Positions 54,688-63,675 of a stretch of 64,000 bases of DNA are shown here, piece after piece. Numbering within the stretch: the stretch's first letter is position 1; every line of letters begins with the position of its first letter. The position numbers were made by a program, and so were the translations under genes. The notes below the pieces were generated by a model. That model worked only from the letters and a program-made list of their open reading frames with translations, was not told the origin of the DNA and did not search any database. This DNA is from Sva-07 sp963741755 (GTDB lineage Bacteria > Actinomycetota > Acidimicrobiia > Acidimicrobiales > Ilumatobacteraceae), in assembly GCA_963741755.1 (NCBI GenBank), contig CAVUJG010000006.1:62001-126000 (forward strand), in the 5' to 3' direction.

Positions 54688-56004
54688 TCAGCGGCGGCCG
54701 ACGCCGTCGTACTCGAGGCCGGCTTCGCGAACGAGGACGGGGTCGAGCAGGTTGCGGGTGTCGACGATCGTGACCGCACGAGGCAGCCGCGCCGCGAGGC
54801 CCGCAAGGTCGATCTTGGCGAAGTCGGGCCACTCGGTGAACACGACGATCACATCAGCACCATCGGCGACGTGAAGCGCGTCGGACACCAGGTCGATGCC
54901 GTCGAGCACCACGGTCTGGTGCGGCGTGAGCTCGCCGACCGTGGTCGGGTCGTAGGCGCGTACGCGGGCACCCAGCGAGCGCAGCTCGGCGATGATGGCG
55001 AGTGCCGGCGACTCGCGCAGGTCGTCGGTGCCGGCCTTGAACGTGAGGCCCAGCGCGCCGACAGTGACGCCGCTGAGGTCGCCGTCGGGACGGCCCGTCG
55101 CGGAGCGGATCTTCGCGACCATCCGTTCGAGCTGCTCGTCGTTGACGTCGATGACGCCGCGCATCATCGTGAAGTTGTAGCCGTGGTCCTCTGCGATCTT
55201 GACGAGCGCCCGCGAATCCTTGGGGAAGCAGCTGCCGCCCCACCCGGGGCCAGGCCGCAGGAACTGGCTGCCGATGCGCTGATCGGAGCCGATCCCGTCG
55301 ACGACGGCAGCGACATCGGCGCCGACCGCCTCGCACATGGCGGCGACGGCGTTCACGAAGCTGATCTTCATCGCCAGGAAGCCGTTCGCGGCGTACTTGA
55401 TCGTCTCGGCCGACGCCGGATCGGTGATCAGGATCGGCGTGTCGATCGTGGCGTACAGCTCGGCCACCCGTTCGGCAGCGCTCCGGTCGGCGCTGCCGAT
55501 CACGACCCGGTCGGGATGCAGGAAGTCGTGCACGGCAGTGCCTTCGCGCAGGAACTCGGGGTTGGACACGACGAAGACGTCGTTTCGTTGCAGCACCCGC
55601 TCGACCGCGAGTGTCGAACCGACGGGCACGGTCGACTTGTTGACGACAACGGCGCCCGGACGCAATACCGGCGCGATCTGTGCCGCGGCTGCTTCGATGT
55701 AGCTCAGATCGGCGCTGCCGTCGTCGCCCTGCGGCGTGGGCACGCAGAGAAAGACGATGTCGGCGCCCTCGGCCGCCGCCTCGGCGCCGAGCACGAATTC
55801 GAGGAGCCCTGCGGCACGCGAGTCGTTGACGATGACTTCGAGACCCTCTTCGACGATCGGGATGTGGCCGTCGTTGAGCATCGTCACCTTGCGCTCGTCG
55901 ACGTCGCCACACACGACGTGGTGACCGAGATGGGCGAAACAGGCACCGGTGGTCAGGCCGACATAGCCGGTACCGACGACACCGAGACGGATGGGATTCG
56001 ACAT
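54688..56004 (-). CDS. ugd: UDP-glucose 6-dehydrogenase
   Basis: 438 aa. The N-terminal LGVVGTGYVGLTTGACFAHLGHHV dinucleotide fold, VNKSTVPVG, the SNPEFLREGTAV segment and the catalytic cysteine in GGSCFPKDSRAL identify a UDP-glucose/GDP-mannose dehydrogenase; LGLTFKAGTDDLRESPA is the C-terminal UDP-binding block. It oxidises UDP-glucose to UDP-glucuronate with 2 NAD+. It converges with the UXS-like gene (12 bp). Confidence 0.94.
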   Translation of the reverse strand: MSNPIRLGVVGTGYVGLTTGACFAHLGHHVVCGDVDERKVTMLNDGHIPIVEEGLEVIVNDSRAAGLLEFVLGAEAAAEGADIVFLCVPTPQGDDGSADLSYIEAAAAQIAPVLRPGAVVVNKSTVPVGSTLAVERVLQRNDVFVVSNPEFLREGTAVHDFLHPDRVVIGSADRSAAERVAELYATIDTPILITDPASAETIKYAANGFLAMKISFVNAVAAMCEAVGADVAAVVDGIGSDQRIGSQFLRPGPGWGGSCFPKDSRALVKIAEDHGYNFTMMRGVIDVNDEQLERMVAKIRSATGRPDGDLSGVTVGALGLTFKAGTDDLRESPALAIIAELRSLGARVRAYDPTTVGELTPHQTVVLDGIDLVSDALHVADGADVIVVFTEWPDFAKIDLAGLAARLPRAVTIVDTRNLLDPVLVREAGLEYDGVGRR

Positions 56005-56128
56005 TCGGAAAGACTATCTTCCGGCGCTCTCAAGCCCCGAGCAAGGTTGCTTCAAGGCTTGTCCAGAGCCGGGGTCCACCGGTCTGGCATCCCGTCTGGA
56101 GGCCGAGCGGTTGGGTACCGTCGCTGTC

Positions 56129-57160
56129 GTGGACCCGGACCTGGAGAACGCCTGCGGATCGAATCCCACGTGGATCTGCGAGAGCATCTTCGACCTCACC
56201 GACGGCAACCGACTCCTGGCGGAGACCGCGAACTGGCTCTTCTCCGTCATCCTGATCCTCGTCGTCGCCTGGATCATGGCCCACGTCGCACGTCGCTACC
56301 TCGGCCGCATGGTGGCGCGGGTTGTCGCGCCTGACAAGGCAATGGCCGCACGCCAGATCCAGAAGCTGGGCGACCGGGCGACCGGGCTGGCCGAGCCGAT
56401 TGGCATCACCACCGACGATCCGAGGCGCGAGGCTCGGCTGCAGTCGATCTCGCTCGTGGTCGGCAGCACGGCCTCGGTCATCATCTGGTCGATTGCGATC
56501 ATCATGGCCCTCGGCGAGATCGGCGTGAACCTCGGCCCGCTGATCGCCGGCGCCGGCATCGCCGGCGTCGCACTCGGCTTCGGCGCCCAGAGTCTGGTCA
56601 AGGACTGCATCTCGGGGCTCTTCATGCTGCTCGAGGATCAGTACGGCGTCGGCGACATCGTCGACCTCGACGAGGCGACCGGCGTGGTCGAGAAGATCTC
56701 GTTGCGCACGACCGTGTTGCGCGGGGTCGATGGCACGGTGTGGCACGTGCCGAATGGCGAGGTGACCCGGGTGGGCAACAGATCGCAGCTGTGGTCGGTT
56801 GCGCTCGTCGACGTCGACGTCGCCTACGACAGCGATCTCGCCGCGGCACGCCAGGTGATCCTCGACTGCGCGACCCAGCTCATCGAGAGCGACGAGTGGG
56901 CCGACTCGGTCATCGACCCTCCGCAACTCCTCGGCGTGGAAGCGCTCGGGGCCGATGGCATCACGATCAGGGTCACGATCAAAGTGCAGCCCGGAGTGCA
57001 ATGGGGCCTGCAACGAGCGCTGCGCGAGGCGCTCAAGGCCGCGCTCGACGGTGCCGGCATCGAGATTCCGTTCCCCCAGCGGACCATCTGGGTTCGCCGT
57101 GACGATGGCGTCGTGAACGCAGGTTCGTCGGGCGACGATCCTTTCGACACCCCATCGTGA
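56129..57160 (+). CDS. MscS-family small-conductance mechanosensitive channel
   Basis: 343 aa from GTG 56129. An N-terminal segment (MDPDLENACGSNPTWICESIF) has two cysteines outside, then three hydrophobic helices; the pore helix and beta domain read LIAGAGIAGVALGFGAQSLVKDCISGLFMLLEDQYGVGDIVDL, the MscS signature, followed by VPNGEVTRVGNRS. It opens in response to membrane tension to release solutes in osmotic downshock. It diverges from ugd by about 125 bp, where no other gene is seen. Confidence 0.92.
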   Translation: MDPDLENACGSNPTWICESIFDLTDGNRLLAETANWLFSVILILVVAWIMAHVARRYLGRMVARVVAPDKAMAARQIQKLGDRATGLAEPIGITTDDPRREARLQSISLVVGSTASVIIWSIAIIMALGEIGVNLGPLIAGAGIAGVALGFGAQSLVKDCISGLFMLLEDQYGVGDIVDLDEATGVVEKISLRTTVLRGVDGTVWHVPNGEVTRVGNRSQLWSVALVDVDVAYDSDLAAARQVILDCATQLIESDEWADSVIDPPQLLGVEALGADGITIRVTIKVQPGVQWGLQRALREALKAALDGAGIEIPFPQRTIWVRRDDGVVNAGSSGDDPFDTPS

Positions 57161-57175
57161 TGCCATGATGACCCG

Positions 57176-58645
57176 ATGACGTTGGGCGTGGTCGCAGTCC
57201 TCGCACCCTCGTTCACCGTTGCCTGGCTGTGGTTGAGCGCACTGTGCCTGGCCGCGGCGTGGCTGACGTTCACACGCGCGCGCGAGCGCCTGCTGCCTCC
57301 TCGGCCCGAGCCTGACGAGGTGGCGGGCGCGCTGCGTGCCGACACCCCTGCCGTCGTCAACCTCCTGACCAACGACGCGACCGTGACCGCAGCGGGTTTC
57401 CGCGCCACCATGATCGACCTTGCGGCGCGCGGGTGGCTGCGCATCCTGCCGCCCGAGGACGACCTCGAGGAACTCGCCCGGGTGCGGCCCGCAGCAACGG
57501 CCTATCACGGCGACGCACTGCGCCCCCACGAGCGCCTCGTCCTCCAGCACGTCCTCTCCCGGTTCACCACCGACCGTGCCATCCCGGCGCGTTATCTGGC
57601 CGTGGACATCCGGGGATCCTGGTGGCGCCGATTCAGCGGACTGGTGCTCGACGAGGCGGTGCAGTCCGGACTCGTCCGTCGCCGCTGGGCCGTGTCGGAC
57701 CTCGTCATGCCAGGGGCGTTCTGGGCGGTCAGCGCCGTGTGCTGGTTGCTCGCCCGCAGCACCGGCGACACCGAGGTGGCCGTCATCGACTCGGTCAGCG
57801 TTCGGATCGTCGGGTGGACGCTCGTCGTGCTGTTGGCTGCCGGCCTGGCTGTTGCGGTACGACTCCGACTGCAGCCGCCATACACACACACCGACGACGG
57901 CATCACTGCCACACGACGCTGGCTCGCCGTTCGTGAGCGACTTGCAGCGAGCGGGTTCGCCGACCTGGCACCCAGCGCCGTCGAGACCGGCGATCGGCGA
58001 CTCGCCTACGCGAGCGCCATGTGCCTCGCCGACGGCGCAGCCATCGAACTCCCGCTCGCCCGAGAGGACCACCATCGGGCGTGGAGCACCGTCGGGGGCC
58101 GAGCCCGGCTCGTACGGGTGACCTACCCGGCGCGGGTCGGCTACGGCACGAGGCCATTCGTCGCGATCGGCGCCGGGCTCGCCTCGTGTTTCATCGGGCT
58201 GCGTGTGAGGTCCTGGTCGAGCGAGGTCGCACGGGGCGACGCATTCGACTGGGCCTACGAGCAGTTCCCCGCGCAGGACTGGCTGATCGCCGACATTGCA
58301 ACGGCGGTGACGTTCCTCGCCTACGTCCCCATCGTGCTCGGTCTCTGGATGGCGCTCGCCGGAGCGTTCGACGGGTTCAACTCGGTCGAGCGAACCGGCG
58401 CGGTGATCCGTACCCGCCGCCCCGCCGAAGTCTCACCGTTGCCACGGCGGCTCCAGCGGATGCTCCAACGCGACCGCTACCGGGTCTATCTCGCCGTCGA
58501 CGACGGCAACTCGGACACGATCCGTGCCTGGAAGACCGGGGAGCGACACGCCGTGCCGCAGGGCGCCCGCGCGACGGTCGTCGCAAGTCCCGTGCTGGGG
58601 TATGTGCGCCGGACGAGCCCCGTCGGCCACGTCCTCGTCGAATAG
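57176..58645 (+). CDS. DUF2207-like membrane protein
   Basis: 489 aa. ADTPAVVNLLTNDATVTAAGFRATMIDLAARGWLRI resembles the C-terminal cytoplasmic region of DUF2207 proteins. About four to five hydrophobic segments are present (one at the N terminus, two near 180-225, two near 325-400). The long extracytoplasmic N-terminal domain usual for the family is missing. Function unknown. It follows the MscS gene with 15 bp between. Confidence 0.72.
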   Translation: MTLGVVAVLAPSFTVAWLWLSALCLAAAWLTFTRARERLLPPRPEPDEVAGALRADTPAVVNLLTNDATVTAAGFRATMIDLAARGWLRILPPEDDLEELARVRPAATAYHGDALRPHERLVLQHVLSRFTTDRAIPARYLAVDIRGSWWRRFSGLVLDEAVQSGLVRRRWAVSDLVMPGAFWAVSAVCWLLARSTGDTEVAVIDSVSVRIVGWTLVVLLAAGLAVAVRLRLQPPYTHTDDGITATRRWLAVRERLAASGFADLAPSAVETGDRRLAYASAMCLADGAAIELPLAREDHHRAWSTVGGRARLVRVTYPARVGYGTRPFVAIGAGLASCFIGLRVRSWSSEVARGDAFDWAYEQFPAQDWLIADIATAVTFLAYVPIVLGLWMALAGAFDGFNSVERTGAVIRTRRPAEVSPLPRRLQRMLQRDRYRVYLAVDDGNSDTIRAWKTGERHAVPQGARATVVASPVLGYVRRTSPVGHVLVE

Positions 58646-58658
58646 TCGCCAGTCGGCG

Positions 58659-59927
58659 TCAGCGACCGCCGCCAACGCGCCAGAAGCCCGCTTTGAGGTA
58701 CGCGCCTTCTCGGAACGTCACAGGGTGGTCGATGTCGTGGCCGCTGCGCATGATCTCGGTCAGCGGGCGTCCAGCAGCCACCGCAGCGTCGAGAACGGTG
58801 TCGAAGAACTGCTCGTCGGTGACGCGGCTCGAACACGACGCCTGGACGAGCGTTCCACCGGGCCGGACGAGTCGCAGCGCGAGATGGGTGAGACGGGTGT
58901 AGGCACGAAGCGCTCCCTCGACGTTCGCCTGACGCTGGGCGAACGACGGCGGGTCGACGACGACGAGGTCGTAGGTGGTGCCCGCCCTGGCGAGTTGCAC
59001 CATCACCTCGAACGCGTCGCCGACCTCGGTCGTGAACGCACAGGCGCGCACGGCGTCGAGGTGTGCGTTGAGTTCCATGTTGTGCTCGGCAGCCGCAAGG
59101 GTGGGCGCCGACAGGTCGACGGCGTGCACGGAACGCGCTCCCCCGGCGGCGGCGTGGACGCTGAAACCTCCGGTCGAGGCGAAGACGTCGAGCACGTCAC
59201 GTCCGGCCGCCATCTCACCGACACGGAGGCGGTTCGCACGCTGGTCGAGGAAGTGGCCCGTCTTCTGCCCGGCGCGAACGTCGGCGTCGAACTGCAGGCC
59301 ACCCTCGAGGAATCGCACCGGCCCGTCGGCGAGGTCGCCGGCGATGACGTCGCCGTCGGAGAGCCCGAACGTCTCACGCGTCTGCAGGTTGCGGGCCAGG
59401 CGCAGGACGACCGCCGTGCACCCCGTGAGGTCGAGCAGGGCGTTCACGATGGCGACGAGGTGCGCGAACCACACCGCGGAGTACAACTTGATCACGAGCA
59501 CGCCGGCATAGCGGTCGACGACCAGACCGGAGACACCGTCGTTCTCGCCGTTGAGCACGCGGTAGGCAAGCTGGTCGGCGTCGGGCGCGGTCGTGAACAG
59601 GGCTCGAACGTCGAGCGCACTCGTGATGGTCGAACGCCACCAATCGGCATCGATCGGTGTGGGCTTGCCGACGTGGAGCACACGGAACTGGATCGGCGAG
59701 TCGGGGTCGTACAGCGCAACCGCAACGAACTTGCGATCGTTGTCGAAGATCACGGCGAGATCGCCGGTGCTCGCCTCATGGCTGATCGACGTGACCGACT
59801 CCTCGAACACCCAGGGGTGGCCGGCGCGGATGTGGCGCAGCGCGTCGGGCGTCACACGCACTGCAAGGCGCTTGTCGTTCGGCCGCGGGACGCGAAGCAC
59901 CCGTCGGTGAAGTCGGGGGCGCGTCAC
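58659..59927 (-). CDS. Class I SAM-dependent rRNA methyltransferase (RlmI/PUA type)
   Basis: 422 aa from GTG 59927. A PUA-like N terminus (RVTPDALRHIRAGHPWVFEES) is followed by a central RFM domain and a Rossmann methyltransferase: VLDVFASTGGFSVHAAAGGA for SAM, and DLVVVDPPSFAQR for the cytosine-5 or guanine target, as in RlmI and RlmKL-type enzymes. Downstream QASCSSRV contains a cysteine as in m5C methyltransferases. It modifies 23S rRNA by homology. The GTG overlaps the stop of the DUF2855 gene. Confidence 0.9.
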   Translation of the reverse strand: MTRPRLHRRVLRVPRPNDKRLAVRVTPDALRHIRAGHPWVFEESVTSISHEASTGDLAVIFDNDRKFVAVALYDPDSPIQFRVLHVGKPTPIDADWWRSTITSALDVRALFTTAPDADQLAYRVLNGENDGVSGLVVDRYAGVLVIKLYSAVWFAHLVAIVNALLDLTGCTAVVLRLARNLQTRETFGLSDGDVIAGDLADGPVRFLEGGLQFDADVRAGQKTGHFLDQRANRLRVGEMAAGRDVLDVFASTGGFSVHAAAGGARSVHAVDLSAPTLAAAEHNMELNAHLDAVRACAFTTEVGDAFEVMVQLARAGTTYDLVVVDPPSFAQRQANVEGALRAYTRLTHLALRLVRPGGTLVQASCSSRVTDEQFFDTVLDAAVAAGRPLTEIMRSGHDIDHPVTFREGAYLKAGFWRVGGGR

Positions 59928-61039
59928 GGCTGAAACGACGCGACGACGCCGGTGTCAGGCGTCACCTCGCCTCCGTAGACAGACGCCCAGGCCGAGGCCG
60001 GTCCGTCGGGGCCGCGCCGCTCGTCGATCGACATCCAGGCGCGGCTGGCGTCGATGAACTCGTGCGTCGCCTCGGTGGTCCGGCGGCGGTATTCCGCGGC
60101 GCCCCAGGCCTCGACCAGGCGATCGAGTTCCGTCGGGGCGAAGAAGAACTGCGGGGCCGGGCCCGGGAGCGCGCCGGCAGCGACGGTCGGCACGGCGTCG
60201 TGGTGGCTCCGCCCGATCATCATCGAGTGCTTGATCCGGTCGCCGAGGCGCTGGTGCACTGCCGCGAGCACGTTCGGGTTGCCGGCCATGTCGATGACGA
60301 CACTGTCGATGACCGAGATCCCCGTGTCGGGGTCGTCGATCTCGTCGTAGGTCACCACGGTGTCGTAGAAGCCGAGCGAGCGGACGAAGTCGGCGTTGGC
60401 CGCCGAGGTGAGCCCGACGACGGCGAGCCCGTCACGCTTGGCAGCTCGCTGGCTGAATCCGATCGCGGTCTTCGACGATGCCGACAGCACGATCACCTGC
60501 TCGGCATCGAAGTCGGCCAGGAACTCGTCGGCGAGGAACCCGGTGAGCAGCAGGACCCGCAGCAGCGCGTGCCGATCCTCGCCGTCGGGACGGTCGTCGT
60601 GGAACGGGTCGAGGTCGGTGCGGGTGTAGCTCCGGTAGATCGGCGCGTGCGCCTGGCGGTGCGCGCCGTCGTCGCGGAAGCCGTCGCTGGTGGCCGTTGC
60701 GGTGAACACGACGGTCTCGGCCATCGGGAACCAGCCGTGATAGCGGCCACCGACGGGGAGGTCGGCGTTGCGCGACTCGACGATTTCGGCGTATCCCACC
60801 GCGGGGACCCGGCCCCACGTGGTCGGATCCGACGACGGGAAGAAGTCCCAGTAGCCGAGCATGTCGCCCGCGCCGGCGTAGCTCACGTTGTTCGCGGTGA
60901 CGGCGAACCGGTCGATGCGCAGGCGGATCTGACCGTCGGCGAGTTCGTGGATCGGTTCGTCGTGGACCTCGGCGTCGCCGATCGAGGTCCGGCGGATCTC
61001 CAGGACACGGTGGTGATCGTCACGGTTGCTCTCGGCCAT
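59924..61039 (-). CDS. DUF2855 family protein
   Basis: 371 aa from ATG 61039 (MAESNRDD); an ATG at 61051 would add four residues. The DELADGQIRLRIDRFAVTANNVSYAGAGDMLGYW start and a central Rossmann-like VIVLSASSKTAIGFSQRA suggest a diverged MDR-type fold. The family is known from bacteria and has no assigned reaction. Its 3' end is coupled to the methyltransferase (GTGA), and it diverges from the SDR gene with 10 bp between starts. Confidence 0.85.
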   Translation of the reverse strand: MAESNRDDHHRVLEIRRTSIGDAEVHDEPIHELADGQIRLRIDRFAVTANNVSYAGAGDMLGYWDFFPSSDPTTWGRVPAVGYAEIVESRNADLPVGGRYHGWFPMAETVVFTATATSDGFRDDGAHRQAHAPIYRSYTRTDLDPFHDDRPDGEDRHALLRVLLLTGFLADEFLADFDAEQVIVLSASSKTAIGFSQRAAKRDGLAVVGLTSAANADFVRSLGFYDTVVTYDEIDDPDTGISVIDSVVIDMAGNPNVLAAVHQRLGDRIKHSMMIGRSHHDAVPTVAAGALPGPAPQFFFAPTELDRLVEAWGAAEYRRRTTEATHEFIDASRAWMSIDERRGPDGPASAWASVYGGEVTPDTGVVASFQP

Positions 61040-61049
61040 ACTGCCCAGC

Positions 61050-61865
61050 ATGCCTGATCCCGCCGTCACCTCAGCACCTGGTCCGCTCGCACTCAGCACG
61101 CTGTTCGGACTCGACGGCAAGGTCGCCGTCGTCACGGGTGGCTCACGGGGTATCGGATTCATGATCGCCTCGGGCCTGGTCGCCAACGGAGTGCGGGTCT
61201 ACATCACGGCCCGCAACGCCGAGGCGTGTGATGCGGCCGCCGCGGAGTTGTCGCAGCACGGCGAATGCATCTCGTTCCCGGCCGACCTGTCGACCGAAGA
61301 GGGCGTGGCATCGTTCGTGTCGTCGCTCACCGACCGTGAGCGCCAACTCGACATCCTGGTCAACAACGCCGGCGCCGCGTGGGGCGCCGACCTCGGCGAG
61401 TTCCCCGAGATCGGGTTCGACAAGGTGCTCGACCTGAACGTCAAGGCACCGTTCATGCTCACCCAGGCGCTGCTCCCCCAGTTGAAGGCGGGCGCCACCG
61501 CCGAGGATCCGGCGCGGGTGATCATGATCGGCTCGATCGACGGCATCCGGGTGCCCGTCGGCAACAACTACTCGTACTCGGCGTCGAAGGCCGGCATCCA
61601 CATGATGGCCAGGCACATGGCCGCGCACCTCGTTGGCGAGCACATCACGATCAACTCGATCGCGCCCGGGCCGTTCGAGTCGAAGATGATGGCGTACCGC
61701 CTCGACGACCCCGACAGTCGCCGCATGGTCGAGGCCAGCGTGCCCCGCAAACGTCTCGGCTCGCCCGAGGACATCGCCGGCACCGTCATCTTCCTCGCGA
61801 GTCGGGCCGGCGCCTACACGACCGGCACGGTGATCCCCGTCGACGGGGGCATCTCCACGCTCTGA
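61050..61865 (+). CDS. Short-chain dehydrogenase/reductase (SDR)
   Basis: 271 aa from ATG 61050. VAVVTGGSRGIGFMIA binds NAD(P), NNAG follows, and YSYSASKAGIHMM provides the catalytic Tyr and Lys with a preceding Ser in MIGSIDG. The C-terminal PVDGGISTL is typical of classical SDRs of the FabG/3-oxoacyl-ACP reductase-like group. The substrate is unknown. It is followed by an alkyl-sulfatase-like gene. Confidence 0.92.
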   Translation: MPDPAVTSAPGPLALSTLFGLDGKVAVVTGGSRGIGFMIASGLVANGVRVYITARNAEACDAAAAELSQHGECISFPADLSTEEGVASFVSSLTDRERQLDILVNNAGAAWGADLGEFPEIGFDKVLDLNVKAPFMLTQALLPQLKAGATAEDPARVIMIGSIDGIRVPVGNNYSYSASKAGIHMMARHMAAHLVGEHITINSIAPGPFESKMMAYRLDDPDSRRMVEASVPRKRLGSPEDIAGTVIFLASRAGAYTTGTVIPVDGGISTL

Positions 61866-61943
61866 AATCACTCCAACGATGAGGGAAACCACCACACACG
61901 GACGCCTCGCTCATCGGTAGGTGCGATCTGACATGCTCAGGCG

Positions 61944-63662
61944 ATGAGCGCACCCGTCCTGCCGGCCAGCTTCGATCAGGATGCCGCGCGTGTCGCCACC
62001 GCAGGCAACGGCGGACTCGCCCGCGTCGAGATGATCGAACACCGGACGCGGTTCGAGCGTCGGCTCCACACGGTCACCGACGGCGTGTGGTGCGCTGTCG
62101 GCAACGGATTGTCGAACCAGAGCTTCGTCGAGGGACCCGACGGGCTGATCGTCATCGACACCGGCGACTCGGTCGAGGAGATGACCTGGGCGCTCGAGCA
62201 GGTCCGCGAGCACACCGATGCACCGGTGGCCGCGGTGATCTACAGCCACTTCCACTACGTCGGTGGCACCCGGGCACTGGTCGATGCCGGCGCACCCGCC
62301 GAGCTCACGATCTGGTCGCATGCGGGAGTGATGGCCAACCGCAGTCGCCAGGCCGGCGAGGTGGGACCGGTGTCGCAGTACGGGCTCGTCCATCAGTTCG
62401 GCATGCTCCTGCCCGCCGAGGGACCCGACGCGCTCGTCGGATGTGGCATCGGTCCGGCGTTCCGAATCCCCGAGAACGCGCCGTTCACCGAAGGGTTCCT
62501 GCCCCCGACCGACACGTTCGACGAGCCGATCACGATCTCGCTTGCCGGGCTCACCGTCGAACTCACCCCGGCAGAGTCGGATGCCACCGACTCGATCACG
62601 ATCTGGTTCCCCGATCTGGCTGTGTGCGTCAACAACCTGGCCTGGCCTGCGTTGTTCAACGTGTTCGCCATCCGCGGCGAGGAGTACCGGGATCCGCGCA
62701 TCCTGCTCGCCGGCCTCGATCACATGATCAGCCTGGGCGCCGAACACCTCCTCGGCGCGCACGGGCCGCCGATCAGCGGCTCGGACCGGATCAACACCGA
62801 GTTGACCCGCAGCCGCGACGCCATCCAGTTCATGTGGGACCAGACCGTGCGCGGCGTCAACAAGGGACTCACCCACGGCGAACTGATCGAGTTCGTCCAG
62901 CTGCCCGAGTCGTACGGCGAGTCGTACTTCCAGACCCAGCTCTACGGAGTGGTCGAACACCACGTCCGCCAGATCCACACCGGGTTGCGCGGGTGGTTCG
63001 ACGGCGACACGGCACAGCTGTTCCCCGTCCCGCCGGTCGATCGGGCGCGCCGATTGATCGACGGCTTCGGCGGCGCCGACGAGGTGCGCCGCCAGGCCGA
63101 CGCTGCGCTCGCCGACGACGACCTGCGATGGGCGCTCGAGCTGTCGACCTGGCTGGTTCGCGTCGATCCGGAGTCCGCCGCCGACCGTCCTCGACTCGCC
63201 TCGGTGCTGCGGACGATCGGCCGGCGGAGCACCGCCGCGAACATCCGCAACTGGTGCCTGACCCGAGCGCTCGAACTCGATGGTCAGCTCGACACGTCAC
63301 GGTTCCGTCGCCACCGGTTCCCCGGCGGCCAGGTCGCCGGCGCCGAGGTCACCGAACTGGTGCACATCCTGCGGGTGATGCTCGACCCGTCCCGGTGCGC
63401 CGGCATCGACCGGCACCTCCGTGTCGAGTTCCCCGACGGTGCGGCAGGCCTGCACGTCCGCAACGGTGTGGCTGCACCGACCGACGGCGCAGACGCCGAT
63501 GTGGTGCTGACCATCGACCGACGAACGTGGGGTGACGTGCTCAACGGACGCAGGACGATGAACGACGTGCTCGACGACGACGTGATCGCCAACGACGCGC
63601 AGGCCGACGCTTCGGATCGTGCCGCCGTCGCCGAGTTCCTGTCCTGGTTCGATCTCACCTGA
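61944..63662 (+). CDS. Alkyl sulfatase (SdsA1)-like metallo-beta-lactamase-fold protein with altered metal motif
   Basis: 572 aa. Three parts match secondary alkyl-sulfatase proteins: an MBL core (1-280), a helical dimerisation region (about 290-420) and a C-terminal SCP2-like domain (about 440-572). But where SdsA1 has HxHxDHxGG, this protein reads SHFHYVGG (His102, His104, Tyr105, Val106), so the Asp and the fourth His are absent. The downstream GAHGPP His is kept. It may have a different metal set or substrate. No signal peptide is seen. Confidence 0.82.
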   Translation: MSAPVLPASFDQDAARVATAGNGGLARVEMIEHRTRFERRLHTVTDGVWCAVGNGLSNQSFVEGPDGLIVIDTGDSVEEMTWALEQVREHTDAPVAAVIYSHFHYVGGTRALVDAGAPAELTIWSHAGVMANRSRQAGEVGPVSQYGLVHQFGMLLPAEGPDALVGCGIGPAFRIPENAPFTEGFLPPTDTFDEPITISLAGLTVELTPAESDATDSITIWFPDLAVCVNNLAWPALFNVFAIRGEEYRDPRILLAGLDHMISLGAEHLLGAHGPPISGSDRINTELTRSRDAIQFMWDQTVRGVNKGLTHGELIEFVQLPESYGESYFQTQLYGVVEHHVRQIHTGLRGWFDGDTAQLFPVPPVDRARRLIDGFGGADEVRRQADAALADDDLRWALELSTWLVRVDPESAADRPRLASVLRTIGRRSTAANIRNWCLTRALELDGQLDTSRFRRHRFPGGQVAGAEVTELVHILRVMLDPSRCAGIDRHLRVEFPDGAAGLHVRNGVAAPTDGADADVVLTIDRRTWGDVLNGRRTMNDVLDDDVIANDAQADASDRAAVAEFLSWFDLT

Positions 63663-63675
63663 GATCGTCGCCGGC

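Noticed and set aside
61877..61916. Inverted repeat CGATGAG/CTCATCG before the sulfatase-like gene
   Set aside because: Arms are only 7 bp with a 26-bp loop and no T tract; likely chance.
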